Below are positions 21,701 to 27,951 of a stretch of DNA of 44,894 nucleotides, in pieces. Position numbers and translations under genes: made by a program. Location: positions 1 to 44,894 of the forward strand of contig CAZTYP010000064.1 in the NCBI GenBank assembly GCA_964617555.1, read 5' to 3'. Every line of letters begins with the position of its first letter. The stretch's first letter is position 1. The DNA comes from 1-14-2-50-31-20 sp964617555 (lineage in GTDB: Bacteria; Bacteroidota; Ignavibacteria; Ignavibacteriales; Melioribacteraceae). The notes below the pieces were generated by a model that was not told where the DNA came from, ran no database searches, and saw nothing but the letters and a program-made list of their open reading frames with translations.

Positions 21701-22160
21701 AAACAGATTGGGAATGTGGTCGTATATTGGAGAAGCAACTTATGAAATCCCGGATTTTTCACCGCCGTCGAAACCCGGAATAGTGATTACATCCGAAAAT
21801 ACAGCGCAAACCGGAAAAACTTCTGCTGTAGGCAATAGGAATAACAACAGATATCCTAGGCAAACAAGAGGAAGATCCGTTAATGCCAAAGTTAAAATTC
21901 GCTTTACTAATTTGAACGACCCGCAATCGGGTATAAGTCAAATAAGATATAGAATTTTCAGAGCACCGAAAGTTATTGGAGTTGGTAGAAAACACTATTC
22001 TTTAATTGTTAATTGGACTAATCAAACGGCATCAACTGTTGAATTTCCGTATTCAAAATATGATTTAAGTAAGGACCAAACAATAATGGTTGAAGTTAAA
22101 GTTCAAAACGGTGCAGGACTTTGGTCACCGGTAGAAACAAAATATCATGTATTAAAATAA
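9738..22160 (+). CDS. Giant secreted multidomain protein (4140 residues): TANFOR/Fn3-like N-terminus, duplicated beta-rich core, helical segment, Fn3-rich C-terminus
   Basis: The largest gene of the window, one unbroken frame for a protein of roughly 450 kDa. Residues 1-18 form a signal peptide (MRKIIFILLLSVSSIFSQ). Residues 19-150 contain YPSPYFSDW and LPESEYNVCVKTVSL, resembling the TANFOR domain of large Bacteroidota proteins; 150-265 is an Fn3-like unit ending SEIWTFTYGNP. From about 270 to 2790 there are countless short amphipathic beta-strands, including a tandem duplication of about 725 residues (440-1160 and 1160-1880) with matching cysteine pairs. Residues 2650-2790 are aromatic-rich. 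Residues 2795-3300 are charged and helical with coiled-coil potential. From 3305 to the end come Fn3-like units repeating the pattern DxxSGI...YRI...KNxxGxW. No catalytic motif, cell-wall anchor or type IX sorting domain was recognised. It leads a four-gene operon. A surface fibre or adhesin, or a periplasm-spanning beta-structure, are both possible. Confidence 0.85.
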   Translation: MRKIIFILLLSVSSIFSQDPNWNSFITFTSYPSPYFSDWQRNPDIGTLTVIYTGQTPVKFYFEVLIEIDGYGEAIKAKTATKEYFGSTTETISFSDLSFENTEISDELKKLILQSGILPESEYNVCVKTVSLNGDLLTEACTNFEIAFPNPPQLLSPDNEDRVEIAQPTFMWNPISVPADVLVHYKLKIVEVLENQTPYRAIKSNVPVLEKEIILENIYTYQLDDFHLEENHTYAWQVQATNDEEAPLSTNDGFSEIWTFTYGNPKSKIGIDTLTLIENFAYLIDINQLNITDNQTFLNLDGSCRLLIKSPLGVDKFVDVFAQNLMLQKEDTYESPVFLGGNILGSLFENVLGKNITGNFFVPKEIEFVPPNSLTISGDFKFGDNVSVPLNGKLEYTPGGLSGVLSVVADNTNPVFSIGDDALKMNVTSLTINYPAIEATLEGNLTIFGQPSACTLSNVSLNKNGEYSANIACNTPQSIPLLEGSNLFILKVNSVSGSISGNLTTSATDFTVTLNGGLLFNLDPNNSFGADVVFELKPNKFQLISFTPSANLSASALDLGWVKWNFKNINLKNLLYQNKKWDFDLAMDIDMSFPNFGDKKLPTIPNVSFTPKGFKFPKIDFDNFSIPNIDFAGFALDLYGISVPAFTFDLSKWNPGSIAKMAFDWKMKFNMPNLPAGTDDSFKLPNLDLKANITDGIFNVNLPELKFPNGVSFPLKGVDIFKITSLGGKLSTSYDGSIMSLLPDVKINGEITLPEALRCSGYDGKITFSNIKLNGDGTFSGAIENFIPKCPINVGLASLYMKKSKIELKNKNGQKIILSGQAGVKFNNKQGKEIGNITVAYDVLNGKLIEANGEIKERFNWDLPFEKPVFAFDVDGAVLQQGKLIIDGRSKLNLPGNSQMGVTFDKFTININTYEITDGKIIFDQPFAMKAALSQNGDIDFGIVKRGEIPKEDNYLYFETPPKISFDKNGLAFIGESKADISFGGKKLGDLSAKFSKDFAFSLKPFKVASGKCDIYYKKDKIGYFNSTGFYPDPNYFLNKVVPEKFPLPLEEIAYLKLKENGTLLVNVSTEKNSTRITTKTGHPIELVFPVLQFNDPNPPKILVNFSIAIDDATGKITDGFIKGTIPAESAATFDLSRVGIPYAIKSVYYGNIDGVDKFKLTGNVKAFDTELGCDSLSLNITQAGVLEGHADCSFAKTIQLMPNSDKLNLVINKVTGDFNVNLKSANYNFDLQLDSDLNFKISNTESFNLWTKLGLNNNGVRLIDSRMDSDLIPKIDLSQFKLGLENLHLGKLTYSKTPNANGITGWDFELAMDLDLDFTGLNFKIPKIPNVTLNRTGFHTMSEISIPSFPDSLKFQFSGIELKPLAFRMSKLNFNWFNPVGSMSDWGFKFDFEVNFPNLADATGAMKNPRLTIRDAGFSNGVITGNISPVTFDEHDNLNLNFGNSFGFLVRTITGGLFDDNGSQGIGFKFKGDFKLPEFMRCNGQSQSVSMGNAEFSLNSLGQVSGSVQNFVPTCPVNLGFGKFNVTSSSLNFSVAGSKQSAVLDMTGNLVVNTGNNNTVTANGALKLNLLTGEIIDGQIGINQQFVWGIPSDKPVLNFTINSAVLNKDGLKIDGTSSLKLPNNQTQTATFNNLVFDYRKMKVKSGNLTINGGFALKLAMNNGGIDWSVIPSDQALTEDKTAKIGFTSSLTLDSTGISVTGDAVASIRWDNNPSHQFGDIKITYSNDFKFSINPFQVAEGHADLIYNNNVIATLSHDGLTLGNIFGIIPMPEIIPLPDASIAYLRIKKGNQLLVQSETVNAGLRIYTTQTNPVSLLLPALKYGNAAVDSIPTVFDVVINPSSGAIVSGEITLAKADSSSLINLKDRGIPVDIYKIHYGSKNGTYALTASANISIPNILNGLPLKVRNLGFNNNGLTGNINLGEYSETYKTNITTVAKTSLGNEADITLEGLEVAFGASNVVRFSGKLIPKMLINGSDTTKMQYASTWNNTDKKFIFSFDFANGEKFDFGIGSFKPISINAKPAMKLTLTEDNFELLMNGEFKAHDLGDDFAITIEGLKITKNSVSADDISRPASNPLRFKLFNSDFKIYDQSLQNKAIKFSYNNGVLKLTLNGELKIFDHTTSFTDFTIGTDGTLSIGNANFIAGNDLVIIQNYLALTNLGIVSEVQNNKTKYKLAVGGWIKLPEPVASSNSKFDFGFNIAPDGTITANEKLGNKIIFVNEQQQIGHGDNTEFQLWKAKFDLTYLALNLNFNNIGSSSVQMVADIYWEDNINKRISIGDKSNVNNIKPGLEIDFNGKVEWKNASVHGNFEFNSDMLKIGVSNIQVYTDPNSKNLTIGLNGHLGLNFNSVSGGLSLANFRFNKSGIVNIGYITEGSLSIDGVGSLKLKNIQYQDSQTQIWVKGGDMPEGNNTANADSTQITVNSYLSFGGEVTITGLGSGGVDRFLSYSTNNSYTLLIRNANFNVVGTMKASMDLLYYSSGNDFLIRAGGSAEIQGMNVVVVGKIAKINNKVSFGFFLATSTRIDITPVVITGIGGGFFWNPTANDISTVKRLAGVDSKTENKIAVQGGKFAVFLYGQVAIASDYLISGKVLITVTDNQFMLDGKVILLNQKNRIEGGMHLLIQWSPQFAAEGFIEIDVKIPYVVKGNGRMGFYVYSAQQWAIYGKSEFKLFNFLNSGSDFFIGNSGFMLGMNSGFDFDIWIIEISAGIEVKVWYMPHKSWGAYAEAYVKAEILWGVVKAKGWLKCALIHTDHSILYGQAGLEIHTFLKDWSGSVWAKIDNGHLSGGRGSDSDMDALIEEAAKQSEEAEQQMNDMKNSIENRPPVGASFSEEQLKTAFAKLTEYGRKYKYGTPAEKAEAEKVFKELFDVEKGNINGEDLSAFPLWTAAVINKPLTLVGPEIKLYRWVIDEVYKGIHAPSLRSFEEKRQELENAMHEYEMAKTDLLPQFNNALNSLSTVPGNLNQTAQDPTSGTQFASYTYDSNGNYVLTTKPSMNLDEDIANANQNNLNNGINSIQEYRKRVYEEYQKLQANVTTLNKVLRGTGKNSGKGGAEKLSKSYAKLLEKISKTYLQEYIYNKSLYTWANKKNYELVNHSAGTFPASVEAILRGKANFAYVKYNESIANLVLAGLNIIRVEEIAKLSGLDQGTIVSKKNQEANFFTTLFGQKSGRQLKNAIIARSIEVGKTLWETIPSGGLKALRDSTKNRIAARIAEEKQNLEAMGNIQKELTLKMDTLYSTLSALTETEYDILTNLIKWEKEPPLLRRDQHQKKTRKAHFLNIKKALEAKMTVPIINKLIAYNIDFGIAAYVRVSWDVTSPRREQTTYMIKYRSHNPDINMDMGYQAVGTLKGIDLVYLPKINQTKFGKTNFYLKARNEIGYTIHRNFEFEPKTSNTQTPILGSTTTTEAPPDNTPPRITFVTYPYKGSHLFTLATPLSDGAKNYVVYYTNDSTRIKAKWGAIDPESGIQEFRYKLFKTEFPSSNNNKFQIGTSNLSSISTPGTQGVAQNVVTNPYLSWPNNYGRKNVVINGLNMQDGEIYQVRVAAKNGDGLWKLNTEMPPTGWGLFAGKYIYVKVDLTPPPPPTKVFTNVLPMQQMTYYNSNVSVRGEVELPEGAEDTRRYMKRNISDVDMAYYNPAYVMGGGNANNSNYTNNFSFAHSYTPSVATYAQFLQFYDNSNAEVNINYSTEIDDITGQPYQTEVRIVHSKNDTISTHWISYSSGNISHIDNTMLGNDAILTYLDSFYVEVRSKDLAGNRSPVLEFKVRPYDTTPPTQPVVNFAYSSNKKRAYLVFDTRSMDPECGILYYEVGLGSNTNNITYDDSIRIKPSDISGVQTVLLPVLPKRNRTVFAVRAVNGQGTRGESCYTGYFYQDDTPPERPTVSNLRAYESGNKVKFLAFDIDNLKDDESGVESYQYRIRKQILSVNGGNKTTNNNVGALSNISSQNAVSLIWTTIKDWQQNIPSQTHKFLRLSQLGCNSGDVIKIEVKAKNRLGMWSYIGEATYEIPDFSPPSKPGIVITSENTAQTGKTSAVGNRNNNRYPRQTRGRSVNAKVKIRFTNLNDPQSGISQIRYRIFRAPKVIGVGRKHYSLIVNWTNQTASTVEFPYSKYDLSKDQTIMVEVKVQNGAGLWSPVETKYHVLK
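11055..13214 (+). repeat. First copy of the internal ~725-residue repeat of the giant protein
   Basis: Codons about 440-1159. Anchors that recur one period later are the pair Cys454/Cys473, WDFDLAMDIDM from Trp581, ALRCSG with Cys759, FIPKCPINVG with Cys790, and GIPYAIKSVYYG. The two copies are clear at protein level but strongly diverged in DNA, so the duplication is old and under selection for structure. Edges are approximate. Confidence 0.8.
13215..15380 (+). repeat. Second copy of the internal ~725-residue repeat of the giant protein
   Basis: Codons about 1160-1881. Matching anchors are Cys1174/Cys1193 (same 19-residue spacing as copy one), WDFELAMDLDL from Trp1307, FMRCNG with Cys1483, FVPTCPVNLG with Cys1516, and GIPVDIYKIHYG. 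The offset between copies runs from 720 to 730 residues. A weaker, degenerate continuation may follow from about 15400. Edges are approximate. Confidence 0.8.
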
Positions 22161-22169
22161 AAATGGTTA

Positions 22170-22196
22170 TTGCCTCGGATAAAATACCCGAGGCAA
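22170..22196 (+). terminator. Perfect stem-loop just after the giant gene (attenuator, weak terminator or mRNA-stabilising hairpin)
   Basis: TTGCCTCGG pairs fully with CCGAGGCAA around a nine-base loop, starting 10 bases after the giant stop. Only a short AT-rich stretch (ATTAAAAC) follows, not a real T-run, so full termination is doubtful. The next gene of the operon starts 58 bases later. A partial terminator or RNA-end protection that lets downstream genes be expressed at a different level is likely. Confidence 0.55.
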
Positions 22197-22253
22197 ATTA
22201 AAACATAAATAAAATAAATTTAACATAAGCAACGTTTTGTTTTAGGAGAAGTT

Positions 22254-24212
22254 ATGAAAAAAACACTTGCCGCATTGTTCTTAATAGTATTACTATTTGC
22301 CGAAATAAACGCTCAAACAAAGAAGCATAAAGCTTTTACTATGGTAAAGGGGGATTCGTTGGCAATCTTTTTAGTAAATCCTCTTTCTGCAAACGAAGAA
22401 TATAATGTTTACAGAAAGGCTGATACGGGATATGTTCTACTCACATCTCAACCGATTAAAGCGGTTTTAGATCCTACCGAAGCAAGAGTTGTATTAGGGG
22501 GTGATTGGATATTAATTTCCAAAGCCGTGGATAGCGATAATGAAGTATATGTTGCGCGTCAAATTCGGTCTAATACTTTTAGAGGAGCAATTCTTTCTTT
22601 AATAAGTATAAAAGCCGCACAAGTTGCCGGAAGGTGGTTTTTGGATACCGATATAAAGAAAGGGAAAGAATATACTTATAAATTAATTTTTAAAAAATCC
22701 GGAAGAGTAAGCGACAGTTTAATAATTAAAGCAAAAGCAACTACAATAATACCGGAAGCTCCGTCGGAATTAGAACTGACACCCGGAAATAAACTTGTAA
22801 AATTAGAGTGGAATTACCCTAAATGGAAAGGCGATTTTTCTGATGTAGGCTTTACTTACAACGTTTACAGAAAAGAAGGAAGCGGCAAATATCATAAAGT
22901 TAACGAGCAAATTATTATTCGCGACGATAACAGTATTCCGCAATATGAAGATTTATGGTTGAAAGAGGGTGTAAAATATACTTATAAAGTAACCATTTCC
23001 GATTTGATAGGAAACGAAAGTAAACCGAGTAACGAAGCATCTGTCCTCTTAAAAGATACTACTCCGCCTTCAATAGTAACCGGAGTTTTTGCTCAGAGAA
23101 GAAAAGGAAAAGTAAACATATCGTGGAATATAAGTCCACAACTTGATGTAAAAGGATATAATGTTTTCAGAGGGACAAAATTAACAGGAAAATTTATAAA
23201 ACTTACTAAGCAACTTATTCCGTTTGATAAACCTTTCTTTGTGGATTCACTTTCGGAAGAGAAAAAGCAATATTTTTATACTGTTTCCGCTGTAGATTCT
23301 GCCGGAAATGTTGGAGACCAAAGTAATCCTATTGGGATATATTTTGGAGATGAAGTTCCTCCGGTATTAAATGGTAAGTTAGCATATAAGATTATAAATA
23401 ACAAGGTTCAACTTAAATGGCAACCTTCCAAAGCAAAAGATGTTTTGGGGTATTACGTTTATAGAAGTGAAAGACCTACCGGGATGAAAAGTCGTATTAC
23501 CTTAAAACCGTATAAAAAAGTAATATATACTGATAGCGGCGAAAATAATAAAGGTTTTGGATACGGAGCAAAATTTTATTATTGTGTTACCGCTGTTGAC
23601 AGTTCCGGTAACGAAAGTGATTCCATCAAAATTGTGGTTTCCGTACCGGATATAGAACCGCCTTTGTTGCCAAATGATTTTAGAGCCGAAAACAAGGGAG
23701 ATTATGTATTAGTTAGTTGTGGAGCAAGTCCCTCGCTTGATGCGAATAAATATATTATTTATAAAGCCGAATTGGGCAAAAAGAAAATTAAATTAGCCGA
23801 GTTTAATAAAACTCCTATCTATTATACGGATACACTAAATTCAAAGGGAACTAGTTATGTTTATTCCGTTACGGTAGTTGATACTGCCGGAAACGTAAGC
23901 AAAACTTCGGTAAAAGATTCGATAATGTTTAAAGATTTTTCTCCGCCTCCGGCACCACGTAATGTAAAAGCAAGATTCAAAAATAATGTTGTTAAACTTA
24001 CTTGGGTTGAATCTATTGATTTTGATATGGCCGGATATAATATTTACCGTGCCGATTATCCTAGCGGAGATTATAAATTGTTAAATAAAAAATTAATTAA
24101 AGAGGCATCGTTTACAGATAAAACAGGTAATAAAAATAATTTTTACAGAATAAAAGCAGTGGATACTTCCGGAAATGAAAGTAAATATGACGAGACGGTT
24201 TCTGTTAAATAA
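22254..24212 (+). CDS. Secreted multi-fibronectin-type-III protein
   Basis: A 652-residue protein with a signal peptide (MKKTLAALFLIVLLFAEINAQ) and a good Shine-Dalgarno AGGAG five bases before the ATG. After an N-terminal domain (about 22-160) that itself contains an Fn3-like strand (YNVYRKAD), five Fn3 units follow at about 165-268, 270-366, 368-466, 468-561 and 563-652. Each opens with a PP-x-P-like phrase (DTTPPS, EVPPVL, IEPPLL, FSPPPAP), contains a W/VSWN or LxW strand and YNVYR/YYVYR/YNIYR, and ends VDxxGNxS. It has no anchor and no enzyme domain. Fn3 strings act as spacers or protein-binding rods. It is the second gene of the giant-protein operon and shares its Fn3 style with the giant's C-terminus, so the two may interact or share a binding partner. 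Confidence 0.85.
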   Translation: MKKTLAALFLIVLLFAEINAQTKKHKAFTMVKGDSLAIFLVNPLSANEEYNVYRKADTGYVLLTSQPIKAVLDPTEARVVLGGDWILISKAVDSDNEVYVARQIRSNTFRGAILSLISIKAAQVAGRWFLDTDIKKGKEYTYKLIFKKSGRVSDSLIIKAKATTIIPEAPSELELTPGNKLVKLEWNYPKWKGDFSDVGFTYNVYRKEGSGKYHKVNEQIIIRDDNSIPQYEDLWLKEGVKYTYKVTISDLIGNESKPSNEASVLLKDTTPPSIVTGVFAQRRKGKVNISWNISPQLDVKGYNVFRGTKLTGKFIKLTKQLIPFDKPFFVDSLSEEKKQYFYTVSAVDSAGNVGDQSNPIGIYFGDEVPPVLNGKLAYKIINNKVQLKWQPSKAKDVLGYYVYRSERPTGMKSRITLKPYKKVIYTDSGENNKGFGYGAKFYYCVTAVDSSGNESDSIKIVVSVPDIEPPLLPNDFRAENKGDYVLVSCGASPSLDANKYIIYKAELGKKKIKLAEFNKTPIYYTDTLNSKGTSYVYSVTVVDTAGNVSKTSVKDSIMFKDFSPPPAPRNVKARFKNNVVKLTWVESIDFDMAGYNIYRADYPSGDYKLLNKKLIKEASFTDKTGNKNNFYRIKAVDTSGNESKYDETVSVK

Positions 24213-26190
24213 ATTTTTGATTCTATTCTTTTTTGTAAATATATCACTTGCTGCACAGGATTTGTTTACTAAGGGAGTAATAGATTATAATGCAGGAAAT
24301 TTTTCTGAAGCAGCAGTTTCATTCGAAAAATATATTGCAACCAATCCGTTTGATGCTAAGCCCTATTACTATTTGGTTAATTGTTATATTGAATTGAACA
24401 AACTGGATAAGGCACTCACTTTTTTAGAAAAAGCATGTAACAGTTTCCCGAATGATATACAGTTGAAGTTTGTGCTTGCAAAAATTTATATTAATAAAGC
24501 CGAATTTAAAAAAGCTGAAAAGATATTTTTCGAAATATTAAAACAAGAACCTGATAATAAAGAAGTTAAAGAATTTCTTCCTAAACTGTATATGAATATG
24601 GCTATTGTGGAATTTAGAAAACAAAATTTCAACAAATCAATAAAATATGTTAATAAAGTTCTGGAACAAGATAATTCCATTAAAGATGCTTGGATATTAA
24701 AAGAAAATTCCTTAATTGAACTTGGCAGGTATAAAGAAGCGGAAATGGTTATTGATGATGCTCTTAAAATATTTCCTGATAGCGATAAACTTTTAATTGA
24801 CAATTCATTGATTTTAATTTCACAAGAAAGAATAGATGAAGCAACAGAAAAATTGGAGCCGGTTTGGAAGAGAAATTCAGATAATATACAAATCGGATTA
24901 CAATTGAGCAGATTATATCTTTCCAAAAATAAAGTAAAAAAGGCGTTCGATATTTATAATGCTTTGTTAAAAAAATATCCGAAAGAACGACAAATATACG
25001 ATGAAATGCTTAACTACTTATCCATAACAGGTCAGGAAAAAGAGAAAAGAGCCTTATACAACAAAATGGAAGAACTGTTTCCCAACGATAAAAGCATTGT
25101 ATTGGATAAAATTAATACTTATGTAACCGAAGGGAATGATTCAACGGCAATTATTAAATATTCCGAGTTTTTAAAAGAAAATCCGAACGAAAAAGAAGTA
25201 TATTTTAAACTGGCAAGTTTATATAAAAAAACAAATAATTTTGATAAAGCAATTTCGGTGCTACAACAAGCGTTGCAAAAAAAATTGGGTAGTAAAAAAA
25301 TATATTTCCTTTTGGCCTATTTGTACAGAGAAACAAAAAAATATGATTCAGCATTAAATATTTATAATGAGTATTTAAAAAGTAACCCAAAAGATTATCA
25401 AACATTTTATGAAATCGGAAATTTGTATTTAGAGAAAAAAGCTCCGGAAAAGGCAAAAAAATATTTTGAAAAAGCATTGGAAATAAATAGTAACGATGCT
25501 TTATCGTTAGTTAAAATATCGGAAGTATATGATTTATTGGGTAACAAAAATAAAGCGATTGAATCATTCAAAAAAGCATTTGTTCAAAATATTGTTTCGT
25601 TACAAACAGAGGAACAATTGGTAATAAACAGAATAAACAAAAGTAAAAATATTGCGGAAGTAAATGTAGATAACGAGGATAAATTTGAACATTATAAAAT
25701 AAACATAACTGAAGCGGAAAAATATCTTGCTGAAAATCTTACAAATCAAGAATATTTACAAATGATAAATAATTTATTGGAGCGTTATCCGCTTTCTCCG
25801 TTACTTCTGTTTTATAAGGGGCTTTTTTACGAGCGTACAAACGATTTAAATTTCGCTTTAAAATATTATAAACGAGTCTTAAACAGAAGTTCTAAAGTTA
25901 AAGATGCATATATTCATATGGCTGATATTTATTTAAAACAAAATAAAACAGATAAAGCGATACTAAGCTACAAACGATTATTAACCATTACGCCTGATAA
26001 TAAAAGCATATATAAAAAGCTAATAGAACTCTATCAACAAGAGAATAAATTAAATAGTTTATGTAACGAATGGATGCAAATGTATTCGGCAAATCCGGAT
26101 AACGAATTATTGAAAGAATATTTAATATTGGCATTACACAAAGCCGGCAGAATTGAAGATGCTAAAAAAATTATAAATAAAGGCAAATAA
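24187..26190 (+). CDS. Secreted tetratricopeptide-repeat scaffold protein
   Basis: A protein of 667 residues made almost wholly of TPR helices. From the ATG at 24187 it begins MTRRFLLNKFLILFFFVNISLAAQ, a convincing signal peptide; an in-frame ATG four codons earlier (24175) is the alternative. Either way the start lies inside the end of the Fn3 gene in a different frame (26 or 38 bases shared), so translation is probably coupled. Well-formed TPR units can be followed over most of the length (for example NFSEAAVSFEKYIATNPFD, EFKKAEKIFFEILKQEPDN, KYDSALNIYNEYLKSNPKD, APEKAKKYFEKALEINSND, KTDKAILSYKRLLTITPDN), which should form a superhelix of a dozen or more repeats. It is rich in Lys and Asn. 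The likely role is a periplasmic protein-binding scaffold for the operon's other products; this is inferred from context. Confidence 0.85.
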   Translation: MTRRFLLNKFLILFFFVNISLAAQDLFTKGVIDYNAGNFSEAAVSFEKYIATNPFDAKPYYYLVNCYIELNKLDKALTFLEKACNSFPNDIQLKFVLAKIYINKAEFKKAEKIFFEILKQEPDNKEVKEFLPKLYMNMAIVEFRKQNFNKSIKYVNKVLEQDNSIKDAWILKENSLIELGRYKEAEMVIDDALKIFPDSDKLLIDNSLILISQERIDEATEKLEPVWKRNSDNIQIGLQLSRLYLSKNKVKKAFDIYNALLKKYPKERQIYDEMLNYLSITGQEKEKRALYNKMEELFPNDKSIVLDKINTYVTEGNDSTAIIKYSEFLKENPNEKEVYFKLASLYKKTNNFDKAISVLQQALQKKLGSKKIYFLLAYLYRETKKYDSALNIYNEYLKSNPKDYQTFYEIGNLYLEKKAPEKAKKYFEKALEINSNDALSLVKISEVYDLLGNKNKAIESFKKAFVQNIVSLQTEEQLVINRINKSKNIAEVNVDNEDKFEHYKINITEAEKYLAENLTNQEYLQMINNLLERYPLSPLLLFYKGLFYERTNDLNFALKYYKRVLNRSSKVKDAYIHMADIYLKQNKTDKAILSYKRLLTITPDNKSIYKKLIELYQQENKLNSLCNEWMQMYSANPDNELLKEYLILALHKAGRIEDAKKIINKGK

Positions 26191-26192
26191 AC

Positions 26193-27914
26193 ATGAAGAA
26201 AAAAACACTTTTTTTATTGCTTACTTTTTTATTGTTTGGGTTTATTACAATTACTGCACAAGTTAATGAAGATAGTTCCGAAGTGGATTTAAGTATCAAC
26301 TCTCACTTATCCGAATATGTTGCTCCCTCAATCTTTTCGGTAAGTGGCGATGCCGGTGCTTACGGCGAGCTTTATTCTACTTCGCGTGATGTTAAAAGAA
26401 GACCCGGGGCAACCGGCAGATTGTTTTTACGTCCTACGTTTACGTTTTTAAATAATTTTTCAATCTCTTTCGATTTGTTTGTTTCTACGGAAGGAAGCGA
26501 TGCAAGACAACAAATAAATCGTTTTGCTCTTCATCCTTCTTGGAGTTGGGGAAGAGCACATATCGGGGATTTTAGCCATAAGTTTTCAGATTATTCTTTA
26601 AATGGTGTTAGTATTCGCGGTGGCGGTGTGGAAATTAATCCCGGCTGGTTTCGTTTTGAATTATTGGCCGGTCAAACAAAACGGGCAGTAGTTGGCGGGT
26701 ATTATTCCTCGGTATACAGCCAATATCTTGCCGGTGCAAAAATAGGAGTAGGTAAAAAAGGAGGTTCGTTTTTTGATTTGAACGTTGTGCTTGCAAAGGA
26801 TGACAGCAATTCTGTTCCCAAAAGTACTTTTATAATTGATACAAATGCCATTGGAGGTAATCCACAAGTTGGGATAACCCCACAAGAAAATTTATTAATA
26901 GGATTTAATACGGATTTAAAAATAATTAAAAACATTTTACGTTTACGTGGCGAAGCAACCGCTTCCCTTTTTACTAGAGATACTTATGCCGAAAAAGCCG
27001 ATGTTAACGGAGTGCCGACTTTTTTAACAAATATTTTCCCTTTACGGTATTCCTCTAATGCGGATTTTGCTTACAAAGGAATTCTTGATTTCAGATACGG
27101 TTTTTTTAATACATCGTTAAAATATCAAGTTGTTAATCCCGGGTTTTATTCCTTAGGTATGACTTCGGTAATAAACGACAAACGGAAGTATGGAGTTAGA
27201 ATGGGCTTCCGCCTGTTTAATAACAGGTTAATGTTAAATTTGAGATATGACGGGCAGAATGATAATTTGTTAAACCAAAAAAGATATACTCTTTCACGAA
27301 AAACAATGGGGGCAAATATTACAATAAGGCCTATCCGTTCTCTTGCCATTATGTTTAACGGATTATTAAATAATATGGGTAACAACACATCCAACGATAC
27401 GTTAAAGATAGATAGCAAGGTTTCGTCGTTCGGAACAAATGTTTCTTACCAATTCAGAGCATTTAGCACACGCAATGCTTTAACGGTCGGATATTCTTAT
27501 CAACTGTCGGAAAATTATAATTTTTATCTTAGAAATAAAGGGAACGGAAAAGTTACCGTTAATAATATTTTTGCCAATCTGAATACAACACTAAACTCCA
27601 CTTGGTCTTTTGCTCCGGGGTTTACCGCAATTATGGTGGATTCGTGGTTGGGCACTTCCAACAAAACATATACATTCAGTTTTAGAATAAACGGACGGTT
27701 TATGCGTTCAAGATGGAACAACTCATTAACAATGTCGCTGGCAAATTCCGATTATACAAATGTTACTCAAGTTAATTTTCAAAGTAATTTCCGATTAACA
27801 AAATCAGATATGATCAGAGTAAAAATCCGATATGCTTTAACCGATTATATTAAAGGCCCTTTGGAAAATTTTTGGGAAAATATTGCAAGCCTGAATTATG
27901 TTCATCGGTTATAA
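26193..27914 (+). CDS. Probable outer-membrane beta-barrel protein of the giant-protein operon
   Basis: A 573-residue protein starting two bases after the TPR stop, so surely in the same transcript. It has a signal peptide (MKKKTLFLLLTFLLFGFITITAQ) and then a soluble-looking segment (24-60) leading into a long series of alternating strands with Arg/Asn/Tyr-rich turns. Segments such as RLFLRPTFTFLNNFSISFDLFV, RLRGEATASLF, RMGFRLFNNRLMLNLRYDG and TFSFRINGRFM look like transmembrane strands. The length would fit a barrel of 16 or more strands. The C-terminus reads LNYVHRL and lacks a terminal Phe. I do not recognise the family. In context it is the best candidate for the outer-membrane anchor or pore for the giant protein, by inference only. 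Confidence 0.7.
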   Translation: MKKKTLFLLLTFLLFGFITITAQVNEDSSEVDLSINSHLSEYVAPSIFSVSGDAGAYGELYSTSRDVKRRPGATGRLFLRPTFTFLNNFSISFDLFVSTEGSDARQQINRFALHPSWSWGRAHIGDFSHKFSDYSLNGVSIRGGGVEINPGWFRFELLAGQTKRAVVGGYYSSVYSQYLAGAKIGVGKKGGSFFDLNVVLAKDDSNSVPKSTFIIDTNAIGGNPQVGITPQENLLIGFNTDLKIIKNILRLRGEATASLFTRDTYAEKADVNGVPTFLTNIFPLRYSSNADFAYKGILDFRYGFFNTSLKYQVVNPGFYSLGMTSVINDKRKYGVRMGFRLFNNRLMLNLRYDGQNDNLLNQKRYTLSRKTMGANITIRPIRSLAIMFNGLLNNMGNNTSNDTLKIDSKVSSFGTNVSYQFRAFSTRNALTVGYSYQLSENYNFYLRNKGNGKVTVNNIFANLNTTLNSTWSFAPGFTAIMVDSWLGTSNKTYTFSFRINGRFMRSRWNNSLTMSLANSDYTNVTQVNFQSNFRLTKSDMIRVKIRYALTDYIKGPLENFWENIASLNYVHRL

Positions 27915-27923
27915 ATAATATAA

Positions 27924-27951
27924 ATAACTCCGCCTTTTAAAGCGGGGTTAT
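27924..27951 (+). terminator. Hairpin ending the giant-protein operon
   Basis: ATAACTCCGC (27924-27933) pairs with GCGGGGTTAT (27942-27951): ten pairs with one G-U, around an eight-base loop, beginning 10 bases after the last stop codon of the operon. The following bases (AGTCGTTTTCAT) hold only a four-T run, so it is a moderate rather than ideal factor-independent terminator. Confidence 0.6.

Noticed and set aside
21800..22160. Type IX secretion sorting domain at the giant's C-terminus
   Set aside because: The end is an ordinary Fn3-like unit (VQNGAGLWSPVETKYHVLK), without the usual Gly-x-Tyr...Lys-x-Val-type ending of sorting domains.
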